A DNA stretch of 64,000 nucleotides. Origin: Ardenticatenaceae bacterium (GTDB lineage: Bacteria; Chloroflexota; Anaerolineae; Promineifilales; Promineifilaceae). Where the stretch lies: positions 1-64,000 of the forward strand of contig JACKCD010000010.1 of the NCBI GenBank assembly GCA_020634215.1, written 5' to 3'. The translations under genes were made by a program, and so were the position numbers. Shown one piece after another: positions 41,401-49,351 of this stretch; position 1 is the first letter of the stretch; every line of letters begins with the position of its first letter. Under the pieces are notes generated by a model that searched no databases, was not told the DNA's origin, and worked only from the letters and a program-made list of their open reading frames with translations.

Positions 41401-43074
41401 GGCATCGAGCGGCGGGTTGGTGACTTGGGCAAAAAGCTGTTTGAAGTAGTTGTAAAGCGGCTGCGCCTTGGACGACAATACCGCCAGCGGCGTGTCGTCG
41501 CCCATCGAGCCAAGTGCCTCGCTGCCGGTTTGCGCCAGCGGCGCAATCAGCAGCCGCAAATCTTCAAAGGTGTAGCCAAACGCCTGTTGGTGCAGCAGCA
41601 CCGTCTTGCTGTCCATCTTAATCGGCTCACCTGTTTGCGCTGGATAACTACTTTGCCCGTTGCGGCTCCAAAGGGTGGCCGAGCGACCAACTGCTAACTG
41701 ATCACTGTTTACCGATAACTGATCCAAATCCACAACACCCGCATCCAGCCACGCCTGATACGGTTGTGCCGTGGCATATTGCTGCTTTAGCTCCTCATCG
41801 CTGATGATGCGGCCGGCGGCGGTGTCCACCAGGAACATGCGCCCCGGCTGCAGCCGCCCTTTGTAGGCCACGTTTTCCGGGGCAATATCCAGCACGCCCA
41901 CCTCGGAGGCCATGATAACGCGGCCATCCTTGGTGACATAGTAGCGTGACGGCCGCAGCCCGTTGCGGTCCAGCACCGCGCCAACGCAGGTGCCGTCGGT
42001 AAAACCCATCGCCGCCGGGCCGTCCCACGGCTCCATGAGGGTGCTGTGGTATTCATAAAACGCCTTCTTGTCCGGCGACATCGCTTCATGTTTTTCCCAC
42101 GGTTCGGGAATCATCATCATGACGGCGAGGGGGAGCGGCCGGCCGGAAAGCGTCAAAAACTCAACGGTGTTGTCAAACTTAGCCGTGTCGCTGCCGTCGG
42201 GCTGGATGATGGGGAACAGCTTGGGCAGGTCATTGCCAAAGGCAGCGGTGGCGAGGGTGCGCTGGCGGGCGGCCATCCAGTTTTCGTTGCCGCGCAGGGT
42301 GTTGATTTCGCCGTTGTGGATGACGTAGCGGTAGGGATGGGCGCGTTCCCAGATGGGGAAGGTGTTGGTGCTAAAGCGGGAATGGACGAGTGCTAGCCCG
42401 CTGACGAGATCGGGGTCGCGCAGGTCGGGATAGTAGGCGGGGAGTTGGTCGGCGAGCAACATGCCTTTGTAGACAAGGGTGCGGCTGGAGAGGCTGGGGA
42501 GGTAAAAACGGCCGTTTTCCCCAATCTCATTCTCCGCCCGACGACGAATTACATACAGCTTTCGTTCAAACTCTAGCGGATCGGCTCCGACTCCGTCTCC
42601 ACGTTCGATAATACACTGCTGAATAAATGGCTCACCACGTTTGGCCGTTTCACCGAGGCTGGCATTGTTGGTGGGCACGATGCGCCAGCCCCGGAAGCGT
42701 TGCCCTTCCTGCGCCACAATTTGCTCAAATTGCTGTTGGCAACGCTGTCGCTCTTGCTCATCCTGTGCCAAAAACACCATGCCCACGCCATAGCTGCCAG
42801 CAGCGGGAATGGGTTCGGACCAAACTTTTTGCAAAAAGGTGTGGGGAATTTGAATGGAGATGCCAGCACCGTCGCCAGTGTTGGGTTCGCTGCCGGCCGC
42901 GCCGCGATGGTTGAGGTTGCAGAGGACGGTGAGGGCTTGCTGGATGATGGCGTGGGATTTACGGCCGTTAATATCCACCACAAACCCCATCCCACATGCA
43001 TCATGCTCATACCGGGGATGGTACAATCCCTGTGCCTTTGGATAGCCAGCCGTTTGGTGTTGCAGCTTGTTCAT
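38425..43074 (-). CDS. gltB: Glutamate synthase large subunit
   Basis: 1549 residues from ATG 43074 (GGAGGAGAAT directly upstream). Glutaminase domain with nucleophile Cys27 (HDACGMGF), preceded by a 26-residue propeptide that must be cleaved. The FMN/Fe-S synthase domain has GEGGEDPSRY, ISGHDGGTGASP and CHLNTCPVGIATQ, and the C-terminal GXGXG beta-helix domain is present. It converts 2-oxoglutarate and glutamine to two glutamates. Residues about 450-463 (SVNSDQLAV region) are encoded by an AACTGAT/AACTGCT heptad array at 41688-41725, apparently an in-frame insertion in the linker before the central domain. Confidence 0.96.
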   Translation of the reverse strand: MNKLQHQTAGYPKAQGLYHPRYEHDACGMGFVVDINGRKSHAIIQQALTVLCNLNHRGAAGSEPNTGDGAGISIQIPHTFLQKVWSEPIPAAGSYGVGMVFLAQDEQERQRCQQQFEQIVAQEGQRFRGWRIVPTNNASLGETAKRGEPFIQQCIIERGDGVGADPLEFERKLYVIRRRAENEIGENGRFYLPSLSSRTLVYKGMLLADQLPAYYPDLRDPDLVSGLALVHSRFSTNTFPIWERAHPYRYVIHNGEINTLRGNENWMAARQRTLATAAFGNDLPKLFPIIQPDGSDTAKFDNTVEFLTLSGRPLPLAVMMMIPEPWEKHEAMSPDKKAFYEYHSTLMEPWDGPAAMGFTDGTCVGAVLDRNGLRPSRYYVTKDGRVIMASEVGVLDIAPENVAYKGRLQPGRMFLVDTAAGRIISDEELKQQYATAQPYQAWLDAGVVDLDQLSVNSDQLAVGRSATLWSRNGQSSYPAQTGEPIKMDSKTVLLHQQAFGYTFEDLRLLIAPLAQTGSEALGSMGDDTPLAVLSSKAQPLYNYFKQLFAQVTNPPLDAIREELVTSTRTLLGCQGNLLADGPNHCRRIRLETPILDNKEMAKLLNVQSEGFKTAVIPTLYRVHNGAAGLEAALEWLFVQADRAIEEGANLLVLSDRAINSWQAAIPALLATSALHHHLVRRGSRTQVSLIVESGEPREVHHFATLLGYGADAINPYLALETVVNLIDRKLVVGVKPKTAVKQFIKGTVKGIVKIMSKMGISTVQSYRGAQIFEAVGLHSRVIEAYFPGTASRIEGVDLAVIADEVKARHLHAFPERQVNGKTLPEGGRYQWREGGEPHLFNPNTIHNLQTAVRANRYDLYQQYANDVNDQSRQLYTLRGLMRFKFDQPPVPLDEVESADSIMRRFKSGAMSYGSISQEAHESIAIAMNRIGGKSNTGEGGEDPSRYQPDANGDSRNSAIKQVASGRFGVTSQYLNEAQEIQIKMAQGAKPGEGGQLPGHKVYPWIAKVRHATPGVGLISPPPHHDIYSIEDLAQLIYDLKNANPQARINVKLVSEVGVGTVAAGVAKGHADVILISGHDGGTGASPQTSIKHAGLPWELGLAEAQQTLLLNNLRSRVRLETDGQLKTGRDVVVAALLGAEEFGFATSPLVALGCIMMRVCHLNTCPVGIATQNPELRAKFRGKPEHVVHFMRFLAEDVRHIMAELGFRTFDEMVGATERLEMGAAIDHYKAQGLDLSNILHQPEVAASVERRQTISQEHGLEAALDRQLLLALAAEALEGKTAVYATLPIRNTHRTVGTMLGSEITRRYGAEGLPADTIHLHFRGSAGQSFGAFIPKGLTLELEGDANDYVGKGLSGGKIMVRPSDKATFNPADNIIIGNVALYGATSGEAYICGVAGERFAVRNSGGTAVVEGVGDHGCEYMTGGRVVVLGSTGRNFAAGMSGGVAYVLDELGEFNGRCNQAMVSLSPLRVPEEKAELRELIARHVEATGSERGRLILANWETMVDQFVKVLPTDYARMLQAFDRVEARGLSGEAAALVAFEESLERG
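41688..41725. repeat. Heptad repeat inserted in frame in gltB
   Basis: CAACTGCTAACTGATCACTG followed by TTTACCGATAACTGATCCAA has the 7-bp AACTGAT unit structure of the intergenic elements. The frame is kept. Homologous GltB proteins have a short linker at this place. Confidence 0.65.
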
Positions 43075-43397
43075 ATTCTCCTCCTTCACCCTGCCCACAG
43101 GAGCAAAAGCAAATTAACGATGGTAAGGTTTTTCTCTCTTCTTCAGCTATCAGATATAGTTAGATTCTTGCGGAGCAACCACAGCTAAGCGTTTTTTGGT
43201 CTATCTTGACCCTGGTCGAACGTTGCCAGTCAAGAAAGGGAGCTTGTGCGCGAATCTTAATAGATAGATAACATTATAAGTATAGCGGTAGGGTATCCAT
43301 AAGAGAATTGTGTAAATGTCACAACAATTTGGTGCGGTTTTATTGTAATTCTGCTAAAGACGGCATGATCGGGTTGTGCTAGACTAAAAAGCAATGC

Positions 43398-43449
43398 GGC
43401 AAACGAGACTTTGCCACAGCACAAAAGAAAAACAAAGGCCGAGACGCCT
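43398..43449 (+). promoter_or_regulatory. ANTAR-type dual-hexaloop element in the amt leader
   Basis: Two small hairpins carry the same six-base loop: GGCAAA-CGAGAC-TTTGCC (43398-43415) and AGGC-CGAGAC-GCCT (43436-43449), 20 nt apart. The 3' arm of the second is the 5' arm of the terminator that follows, so the two structures exclude each other. ANTAR proteins stabilise paired hexaloop hairpins with G at loop position 4 (as here) to prevent termination. Loop position 1 is C rather than the usual A. An extended -10 (TGCTAGACT) lies at about 43376-43384. Confidence 0.65.
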
Positions 43450-43481
43450 CTTGTGTTTTACTAAGCGCAGGAGGCTTTTTT
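43446..43481 (+). terminator. Attenuator terminator before amt
   Basis: GCCTCTTGTG (43446-43455) pairs with CGCAGGAGGC (43466-43475) and six T follow. It lies about 100 nt before the amt start and its left arm is shared with the second hexaloop hairpin. Confidence 0.8.
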
Positions 43482-43506
43482 GTGCCAACTGGCTGGGCCA
43501 CGCGAT

Positions 43507-43549
43507 GCCCCCCTCAACCATGATTGTTGTTGAAGGGGGGCTTTTGTTT
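43507..43549 (+). terminator. Second terminator hairpin in the amt leader
   Basis: GCCCCCCTCAAC pairs with GTTGAAGGGGGGC (one bulge) and is followed by TTTTGTTTT. A small hairpin GGGC/GCCC (43495-43510) overlaps its left arm, mirroring the arrangement just upstream. Amt therefore has two tandem stop points before its start codon. Confidence 0.7.
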
Positions 43550-43581
43550 TGGCGCAGATAAAGAACAACAAGGAGCGAGAC

Positions 43582-44937
43582 ATGTTGAAATTGGAAAAGA
43601 AACGCATTTTTCGGGTTGGTTTGACCATAACGGGTTTGGTTCTCTTATTTGCCTCATTTGGCGGTACGGTGTTTGCCCAAGAAGCACCCACCCAAATGGA
43701 CGAAGTGGCGTTTGCCATTGATAACCTGACGATGTTTTTGTGTGCCGTGCTGGTGCTTTTTATGCAGGCTGGGTTTGCCATGGTGGAGGTTGGGTTTAAC
43801 AGCGGTAAAAATACCATCAATATTTTGTTCAAAAATTTGATGGACATGGGGTTGGGAGCATTGCTCTATTTTTTGTTCGGCTATGGCATTATGTACAGCG
43901 GAGCCAGCAACGGCTGGTTTGGCTTTGCTGGGTTTGGCATTCCCGAACAGCTTGGCATTAATCTGGATTATTTGCCCCATATTCAAACGGACTTTTTGTT
44001 CCAGGTGGCCTTTGCGGCTACGGCGGCAACAATTGTCTCTGGGGCGGTGGCCGGCCGGATGCAGTTCCGTTCTTATCTAATCTACAGTGCCGTCATTACC
44101 GGTTTTGTCTATCCCATTAGCGGGTTCTGGAAGTGGGGCGGCGGCTGGCTCGATGTCATGGGTTTCCATGACTTTGCCGGGTCGCTTATTGTGCACACGG
44201 TTGGGGGTTTTGCTGGTCTTGCTGGGGCGATTGTGCTGGGGCCGCGCCTGGGCAAGTTTAACAAGGATGGCAGCAGTAACCCGATGCCCGGCCACAACAT
44301 TACGGCAGCGACGCTGGGGGTATTTATTTTGCTCATTGGCTGGTTTGGGTTTAATCCGGGAAGCGTGTTGGCGATGATGGGGACGAAAAACACGATTTTG
44401 GTGGTATTAACGGCCGTTAACACCCTTCTTGCCGCCTGTGCTGGTTCCGTTACCGCCATGCTCGCTTCCACCTTCCTTAACAAAGGTAAGCCCGACTTGG
44501 GGATCACCCTCAACGGGATGCTGGCCGGGCTGGTGGGCATCACGGCTAATGCTGATGTTGTTAGCAATATGTCGGCCGTTGCCATTGGTACCATCGCCGG
44601 TTTCCTTGTTGTTGGCGGGATGATCCTGTTAGAAAAAGTCAAAATTGATGACCCTGTAGGTGCCTGGCCCGTACATGGCTTGTGCGGTATCTGGGGCGGT
44701 ATTGCCACCGCTCTCTTTAGCGACGCCGCACCCCTTGGCGTTCAGATCATTGGTTCACTGGTATATGCCGCCTGGTCATTTGCACTCATGATGGCACTGT
44801 TCGCCGTACTCAATCGTATTGGTATCTTGCGAGTGTCCGAGAAAGAGGAGTTGGAAGGGCTGGATTTGTCGGAACACGGAGCCATCAATTACCCTGAATT
44901 TGGTGGAGCCGGTATTCTGCCCGGCTCTGGTGATTAA
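43582..44937 (+). CDS. amt: Ammonium transporter
   Basis: 451 residues from ATG 43582 (AAGGAG 6 nt upstream). A cleavable signal peptide (about 1-33, ending VFAQ) precedes eleven membrane helices. Family signatures include AGFAMVEVGFNSGKN, SGFWKWGGGWLDVMGFHDFAGS (pore His168-like) and the second His region WPVHGLCGIWGGIATALF. It transports NH4+/NH3. No glnK (PII) gene follows, unlike most bacteria. A dual-hexaloop element and two terminators in the leader suggest antitermination control by the ANTAR regulator 7 kb downstream. Confidence 0.95.
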   Translation: MLKLEKKRIFRVGLTITGLVLLFASFGGTVFAQEAPTQMDEVAFAIDNLTMFLCAVLVLFMQAGFAMVEVGFNSGKNTINILFKNLMDMGLGALLYFLFGYGIMYSGASNGWFGFAGFGIPEQLGINLDYLPHIQTDFLFQVAFAATAATIVSGAVAGRMQFRSYLIYSAVITGFVYPISGFWKWGGGWLDVMGFHDFAGSLIVHTVGGFAGLAGAIVLGPRLGKFNKDGSSNPMPGHNITAATLGVFILLIGWFGFNPGSVLAMMGTKNTILVVLTAVNTLLAACAGSVTAMLASTFLNKGKPDLGITLNGMLAGLVGITANADVVSNMSAVAIGTIAGFLVVGGMILLEKVKIDDPVGAWPVHGLCGIWGGIATALFSDAAPLGVQIIGSLVYAAWSFALMMALFAVLNRIGILRVSEKEELEGLDLSEHGAINYPEFGGAGILPGSGD

Positions 44938-44964
44938 TAGACAATTTTCGTAAAAAGGTGGATG

Positions 44965-45007
44965 AAGCGGAACATAGATAAGGATTTCTTCTATCTGTGT
45001 TCCGCTT
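44965..45007. terminator. Hairpin terminator after amt
   Basis: AAGCGGAACATAGATA (44965-44980) pairs with TATCTGTGTTCCGCTT (44992-45007) with one mismatch around an 11-nt loop. The only T-run is the TTTA that closes it, so it is moderate as an intrinsic terminator. It resembles the GGAACAC/GTGTTCC repeat family. Confidence 0.6.
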
Positions 45008-45049
45008 TATGCTGTGTTTATCTCGTCAATAGTTAGCAGGATCGGTACA

Positions 45050-46048
45050 ATGAACGTGTTGTTTTTGCAAGAAGAATGGGTTCACCAGAGTACGCGCCCT
45101 GTGAAAATTACGATTGAACGAAATACGGCCGTTGACATTTATGCCGAAAATTTCCCTTATATTGCCCGCTTGGAAATCATGAATGCCACCAAGGATCGGG
45201 GTCGTGTTTACCAGGTACCGGTTTTTGTTCGTTATAACGGATTGCGAAAAAGCTTTGGGGTAGATATTTGCGGCTTTCGTTTGGAAGCGGCCAAGCCGAT
45301 GCAGCTTACACCCCAAATTGAGCAACTGTTCCATACGCTGGTTAACTTTTCGCGTCTGCCCACCTATATGTTTGTGGCGCGGCGAGCGAAGGTGGTTTTT
45401 CCTGTCTACACCATTGGTGATGAGGTGGCGGCTTTGACCATTGGCGGCCCCCTTTTCCGCCATGTGGAGCTGGCAAAAGTGCGGGAATATTTGACCGACT
45501 TTTTGCACGATGCCAAGATTTTGGGCGAGTCTGGCCCCAGCGACAAGCTGCACGTGCGCGGTGTGAGTGGCTTTACCCTGGGGCTGCGACGGCCGGTTTT
45601 TTATCTCAAAAAGCGCATACCGAGTCAGGTGGATTTTTGGGCACCTGTTTTCCAGTCGGGCGACGGGCAGACTATCTATACTTATGCGGCCAGCGACCGA
45701 CGTGAAGTGCCGCGCTCGGAGGATGATGAGGTTTTGGCGTTGCATGGGCTGGTAGCGCAGGTGCTGCAAGCGGACAGACGGCTGCAAGACCCGTATGATT
45801 TACGCCCTGACCGGCTAATGCCGGCGTATTGGGAGCGGTTGAAGGGGGAATTAACGGCCGTTTCTCCCCTCATCCTCCACCATCAGCACCGCGACCGCAT
45901 CCTCCCCATATTCCGTCGCCATAACCTGTGGCTGGCAGTAGAGGAACGCGAAGATGAAGAACGTTACGGCCTCTTTCTGGGACGTAACCTCACCGACTTA
46001 GCCGCCAGAGTCAAACAAGATTTTGCCCGGCGCGGACTTTTCGGCTAA
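45050..46048 (+). CDS. Conserved-looking hypothetical protein in the nitrogen block
   Basis: 332 residues from ATG 45050; an in-frame start at 45014 would lie inside the upstream repeat. I do not recognise a family. It is soluble, with a beta-rich N-terminus (ITIERNTAVDIYAENFPYIA) and no Walker or zinc motifs. A mid-region has FSRLPTYMFVARRAKVVFPV and IGDEVAALTIGGP, and the C-terminus is helical (GLFLGRNLTDLAARVKQDFA). Base use resembles the neighbours, so it is not recently acquired. Its place between amt and glnA, without intervening unrelated genes, suggests a link to nitrogen control or sensing. This is only contextual. Confidence 0.6.
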   Translation: MNVLFLQEEWVHQSTRPVKITIERNTAVDIYAENFPYIARLEIMNATKDRGRVYQVPVFVRYNGLRKSFGVDICGFRLEAAKPMQLTPQIEQLFHTLVNFSRLPTYMFVARRAKVVFPVYTIGDEVAALTIGGPLFRHVELAKVREYLTDFLHDAKILGESGPSDKLHVRGVSGFTLGLRRPVFYLKKRIPSQVDFWAPVFQSGDGQTIYTYAASDRREVPRSEDDEVLALHGLVAQVLQADRRLQDPYDLRPDRLMPAYWERLKGELTAVSPLILHHQHRDRILPIFRRHNLWLAVEEREDEERYGLFLGRNLTDLAARVKQDFARRGLFG

Positions 46049-46054
46049 AATTCT

Positions 46055-46082
46055 TTGACAAATCAACTAGTTTTGTTAAACT
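46055..46082 (+). promoter_or_regulatory. Promoter of glnA
   Basis: TTGACA (46055-46060), 16 bp, TAAACT (46077-46082). The predicted start is near 46089, so the leader begins shortly before the hexaloop hairpin and terminator. Confidence 0.6.
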
Positions 46083-46116
46083 GGTAAATTGAAATAAACA
46101 AAAGAAAATTCTTAGT

Positions 46117-46130
46117 AGGCCAAGATGCCT
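46117..46130 (+). promoter_or_regulatory. Hexaloop hairpin in the glnA leader
   Basis: AGGC-CAAGAT-GCCT has the same stem as the second amt hairpin and a loop matching the pattern C-R-A-G-A-Y, again with G at position 4. Its 3' arm overlaps the terminator's 5' arm. The preceding ACAAAAGAAAA is also shared with the amt leader. Only one such hairpin lies downstream of the predicted start point; no clear partner hairpin is seen. Confidence 0.55.
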
Positions 46131-46169
46131 CAACATGCTGAAACAATCGGCGTGTTGAGGCATCTTTTT
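46124..46169 (+). terminator. Attenuator terminator before glnA
   Basis: GATGCCTCAACATG (46124-46137) pairs with CGTGTTGAGGCATC (46151-46164) over 14 bp, followed by five T. It lies 35 bp before the glnA start codon, so transcription should stop unless the overlapping hexaloop hairpin is stabilised. Confidence 0.85.
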
Positions 46170-46203
46170 GTTTGCTTAAAAACAGGTAGGAGATTGATAA
46201 AAA

Positions 46204-48378
46204 ATGAGTGGACATCAAGCACGACTCGACGCCATCAAGGCTGTCATTGATTACAAACCTATTTCTGCGCCGTTAAACTTTTCCGAAACGCCCACCGGAG
46301 AGCTATTTGGGGCCAATGTTTTTAGCACCAGCGTGATGAAACAACGGTTGCCCAAGTCCGTCTATAAATCGCTGCTTAAGACAATCCATGCGGGTGCAGC
46401 ACTTGATCTTTCTGTGGCTGACGTGGTGGCTTCCGCCATGAAAGATTGGGCCATCGAAAAAGGGGCTACCCACTACGCCCACGTCTTTTACCCGCTTACG
46501 GGGCGCACCGCTGAAAAGCACGACAGCTTCCTTTCGCCCAGTGACAATGGCGGTGCCTTGGCCGAATTTTCAGGGGCACAATTGATTCAGGGTGAACCCG
46601 ATGGCTCCAGCTTTCCCACCGGCGGCATTCGCGCCACGTTTGAGGCACGCGGTTATACGGCCTGGGATGTCACCAGCCCCGCCTATATTCTAGAAAACCC
46701 CAACGGCACCACGCTCTGCATTCCCACCGCGTTTGTCTCCTGGTCAGGCGAGGCTTTGGACAAAAAGACTCCTCTGTTACGTTCAATGAAAGCCATCAAT
46801 GTGCAGGCACAGCGGGTGCTCAAGCTCTTTGGGGCAACCGATGGAGCGATGGTCACAGCCACGGCTGGCCCAGAACAAGAATATTTTCTCATTGACCGCA
46901 ATTTTTATTATGCACGGCCAGACTTGATGACGGCCGGCCGTACCCTGTTTGGTGCGCCCTCGGCCAAGGGTCAGCAGTTCGACGACCATTATTTTGGGGC
47001 TATCCCGGAACGAGTACTAGCTTGTATGTTGGAAGCGGAGCATGAGTTGTTCAAACTTGGTGTACCCGTTAAGACACGCCACAACGAAGTAGCGCCAGCG
47101 CAGTACGAAATTGCGCCGATCTTTGAAAACGCCAACGTTGCCACGGACCACCAGCAATTGCTGATGTTGACATTGGATCGTGTGGCGCAAAAATATGGCT
47201 TAGCTTGTTTAACCCATGAAAAACCGTTTGCTGGTATTAACGGTTCAGGGAAGCACGTTAACTTTTCGATGGGTAGCGCCACCCAGGGCAACCTGTTGGA
47301 GCCAGGCGATACGCCCCATGAGAACGCCCGTTTTCTGGTTTTCTGCGCCGCCGTCATTCGCGCCGTCTCGGTAAATGCTAAATTGCTGCGTGCTATTGTT
47401 GCTTCGGCGGGGAATGATCACCGTTTGGGTGCCAATGAAGCACCACCAGCCATCATTTCCATCTTCCTGGGCGACCAGCTTAATGATGTGTTTGAGCAAA
47501 TTGCCCGGCATGGCGAAGCAACCTCGTCCAAAGAAAGCGGGACGCTGACCATTGGCGTGGACACCATTCCGCCACTGCCCAAGCATTCGGGTGACCGCAA
47601 TCGCACCAGCCCATTTGCCTTCACCGGCAACAAGTTTGAGTTCCGCGCTGTGGCTTCCAACCAGTCCATTGCTGGCCCACTGATGATTCTGAACACAATT
47701 GTGGCGGAATCGCTTGATTATGTTGCGACCAGATTGGAAAACAGCACCGGTGATTTTAATGCCGCTGTGCAGGCACTGCTGAAAGAGATCATTACCGAAC
47801 ATGGCACCATCATTTTTAACGGCGATGGGTATTCCGATGCCTGGCACAAGGAAGCTGAGTTTAAGCGGGGTCTGCCGAATCTGCGGACGACGTTTGATGC
47901 GCTGCCTGCTTTGGTCAGCGAGGAAGCTGTGGAGCTGTTTACCAAATATGGGGTCATGTCGGAACGGGAAACGGAAAGTCGCTATGAAGTGTATATGGAG
48001 CAGTATGTTAACACGGTGACGGTGGAAGCAAGGCTAACGGCCGAAATTGCCAAGACGTTGATCTACCCAACGGCCGTTCGTTACCAGGGTGAATTGGCTG
48101 GTGCTGCCGCCAACTTGAAGGCCGTTGGCATTGAGCCAGATATGACCATCCTCAATGACCTGACAGCGGCCGTTACTGGTTTGCAGCAGTCTGTTGCCCG
48201 CTTAGAAAAGCTGATCGCCCATGAAGGGCATGACCTGCCTTCCGAAGCCAAGCACATGCGTGATGCCATGCTGCCCGCCATGCTTGATGTGCGCGGTTAT
48301 GCTGACGAACTGGAAGGTCTGGTTGCCGATGACCTGTGGCCGCTGCCGACCTATCAGGAAATGCTGTTTATCAAATAG
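46204..48378 (+). CDS. glnA: Glutamine synthetase type III
   Basis: 724 residues, the size of GSIII (GlnN), versus about 450 for GSI. The GSIII opening ARLDAIKAVIDYKP, the type III block LFGANVFSTSVMKQRLPK, and catalytic motifs AGPEQEYFLIDR, GSGKHVNFSMGS and GVDTIPPLPKHSGDRNRTSP are present. It makes glutamine from glutamate and ammonia as a large double-hexameric enzyme that lacks adenylylation control. AGGAG precedes the start. The leader terminator and hexaloop hairpin indicate control at the level of transcript elongation, like amt. Confidence 0.95.
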   Translation: MSGHQARLDAIKAVIDYKPISAPLNFSETPTGELFGANVFSTSVMKQRLPKSVYKSLLKTIHAGAALDLSVADVVASAMKDWAIEKGATHYAHVFYPLTGRTAEKHDSFLSPSDNGGALAEFSGAQLIQGEPDGSSFPTGGIRATFEARGYTAWDVTSPAYILENPNGTTLCIPTAFVSWSGEALDKKTPLLRSMKAINVQAQRVLKLFGATDGAMVTATAGPEQEYFLIDRNFYYARPDLMTAGRTLFGAPSAKGQQFDDHYFGAIPERVLACMLEAEHELFKLGVPVKTRHNEVAPAQYEIAPIFENANVATDHQQLLMLTLDRVAQKYGLACLTHEKPFAGINGSGKHVNFSMGSATQGNLLEPGDTPHENARFLVFCAAVIRAVSVNAKLLRAIVASAGNDHRLGANEAPPAIISIFLGDQLNDVFEQIARHGEATSSKESGTLTIGVDTIPPLPKHSGDRNRTSPFAFTGNKFEFRAVASNQSIAGPLMILNTIVAESLDYVATRLENSTGDFNAAVQALLKEIITEHGTIIFNGDGYSDAWHKEAEFKRGLPNLRTTFDALPALVSEEAVELFTKYGVMSERETESRYEVYMEQYVNTVTVEARLTAEIAKTLIYPTAVRYQGELAGAAANLKAVGIEPDMTILNDLTAAVTGLQQSVARLEKLIAHEGHDLPSEAKHMRDAMLPAMLDVRGYADELEGLVADDLWPLPTYQEMLFIK

Positions 48379-48431
48379 CAAGTTGAACGCAACAAGTTAC
48401 AAGTGGTAGTTGCAGCTTTTATACTGCTAAC

Positions 48432-48557
48432 GGTCACAAACTGACATTTTGCTGATTGGCTGCAAGTGGCAAGTGACAGGTGGCAAGTCTTGTTTGCCGA
48501 CAAAACTTGCGACTTGCGACTTGTTACTTGCAAACAAGGTAATGCGGCTTTGTGACC
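48432..48557. repeat. Nested inverted repeat with GGCAAGT heptads
   Basis: The outer arms GGTCACAAA (48432-48440) and TTTGTGACC (48549-48557) enclose GCAAGTGGCAAGTGACAGG-type 7-bp units and their complements (ACTTGCGACTTGCGACTTG). Same architecture as the heptad hairpins elsewhere, with another unit sequence. It occupies most of the glnA-lysE gap. Confidence 0.65.
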
Positions 48558-48591
48558 ACGTTCAGTATAACTTGATCCCGACACGGTTATT

Positions 48592-48623
48592 AAACCCGAC
48601 GCTGCTGGCGTGGCGTCGGGTTT
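48592..48623 (+). terminator. Hairpin before the LysE-type gene
   Basis: AAACCCGACGC pairs perfectly with GCGTCGGGTTT around a 10-nt loop, followed by CTTTG. It probably ends transcripts arriving from glnA, 20 bp before the LysE-type start. Confidence 0.65.
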
Positions 48624-48643
48624 CTTTGTCCATAGAGGTTCTG

Positions 48644-49273
48644 ATGGCTTTCGAGGTGTGGCTGGTTTTTGTGGTGACGGAGTTTTTGCTGTCGTTGGTG
48701 CCTGGGCCAGCGGTGCTGCTGGTGGTGGGAAATGGACTGCGCTTTGGGGCGCGTCGCAGCAATTGGAATGCGCTGGGGATTTTGTTTACCAATGCGTGTT
48801 ATTTTGCTTTGTCGGCACTGGGGCTGGGGGCACTGCTGCTGGCATCGCGGGGGGTGTTTACGGCCGTTAAATGGCTGGGCGTTCTCTATCTGGTCTACAT
48901 TGGTTTGCACATGATTTATGAGGGGAATAAGGGGGGAGAAACGGCCGTTTCTGCGCCTGCCACCCACCGCACCCCGTGGCAGCATTTTGTTCAAGGTGCC
49001 CTGCTGCAAGCGGGCAACCCGAAGGCGATTCTTTTTTTCGTAGCGTTGCTGCCCCAGTTTGTGTCGCTGGAAACGGCCGTTGCGCCCCAATTACTCATCC
49101 TCGGCCTCAGCTCAATCATTGTTGAAGCCTTTGTTCTCTTTTGCTACGGCACCATTGCCGAACGTGCCAGCCAACTGCTGATCCACGAACGTGCCATTCG
49201 CTGGCAAAATTGGCTTAGTGGGGTGCTGCTCATTGTTGCAGCTGTTGGTCTAGCACTTATCCAAGAGGGATAG
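48644..49273 (+). CDS. LysE/RhtB-family amino-acid exporter
   Basis: 209 residues from ATG 48644 (GAGGT 5 nt upstream); the longer open frame upstream is repeat DNA. Six hydrophobic helices with the family signature LSLVPGPAVLLVVGNGLRFG near the N-terminus and GNPKAILFFVALLPQF in the middle. It exports amino acids such as homoserine, threonine or lysine. It lies between glnA and the sensor kinase, so it may relieve amino-acid excess in nitrogen surplus. Confidence 0.88.
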   Translation: MAFEVWLVFVVTEFLLSLVPGPAVLLVVGNGLRFGARRSNWNALGILFTNACYFALSALGLGALLLASRGVFTAVKWLGVLYLVYIGLHMIYEGNKGGETAVSAPATHRTPWQHFVQGALLQAGNPKAILFFVALLPQFVSLETAVAPQLLILGLSSIIVEAFVLFCYGTIAERASQLLIHERAIRWQNWLSGVLLIVAAVGLALIQEG

Positions 49274-49351
49274 CCTGCGTGAAATTTGCGGCGTTTTTGC
49301 CTACAATACGGAGCATACTCGGCCTGTGACCGCGTATATTTTTAAAGAGAG

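Noticed and set aside
43075..43330. ANTAR-type hairpins upstream of gltB
   Set aside because: I looked for AGGC-CRAGAY-GCCT and an overlapping terminator on the minus strand and found neither. Only an unrelated CTTGA/TCAAG hairpin is present.
46066..46085. First hexaloop hairpin of the glnA leader (ACTAGTTT...AAACTGGT)
   Set aside because: It overlaps the -10 region of the predicted glnA promoter, so it would not be transcribed, and its loop is four bases rather than six.
48449..48643. 65-codon N-terminal extension of the LysE-type protein
   Set aside because: The sequence is the GGCAAGT heptad repeat plus a terminator hairpin, not coding. The family's natural start is at 48644.
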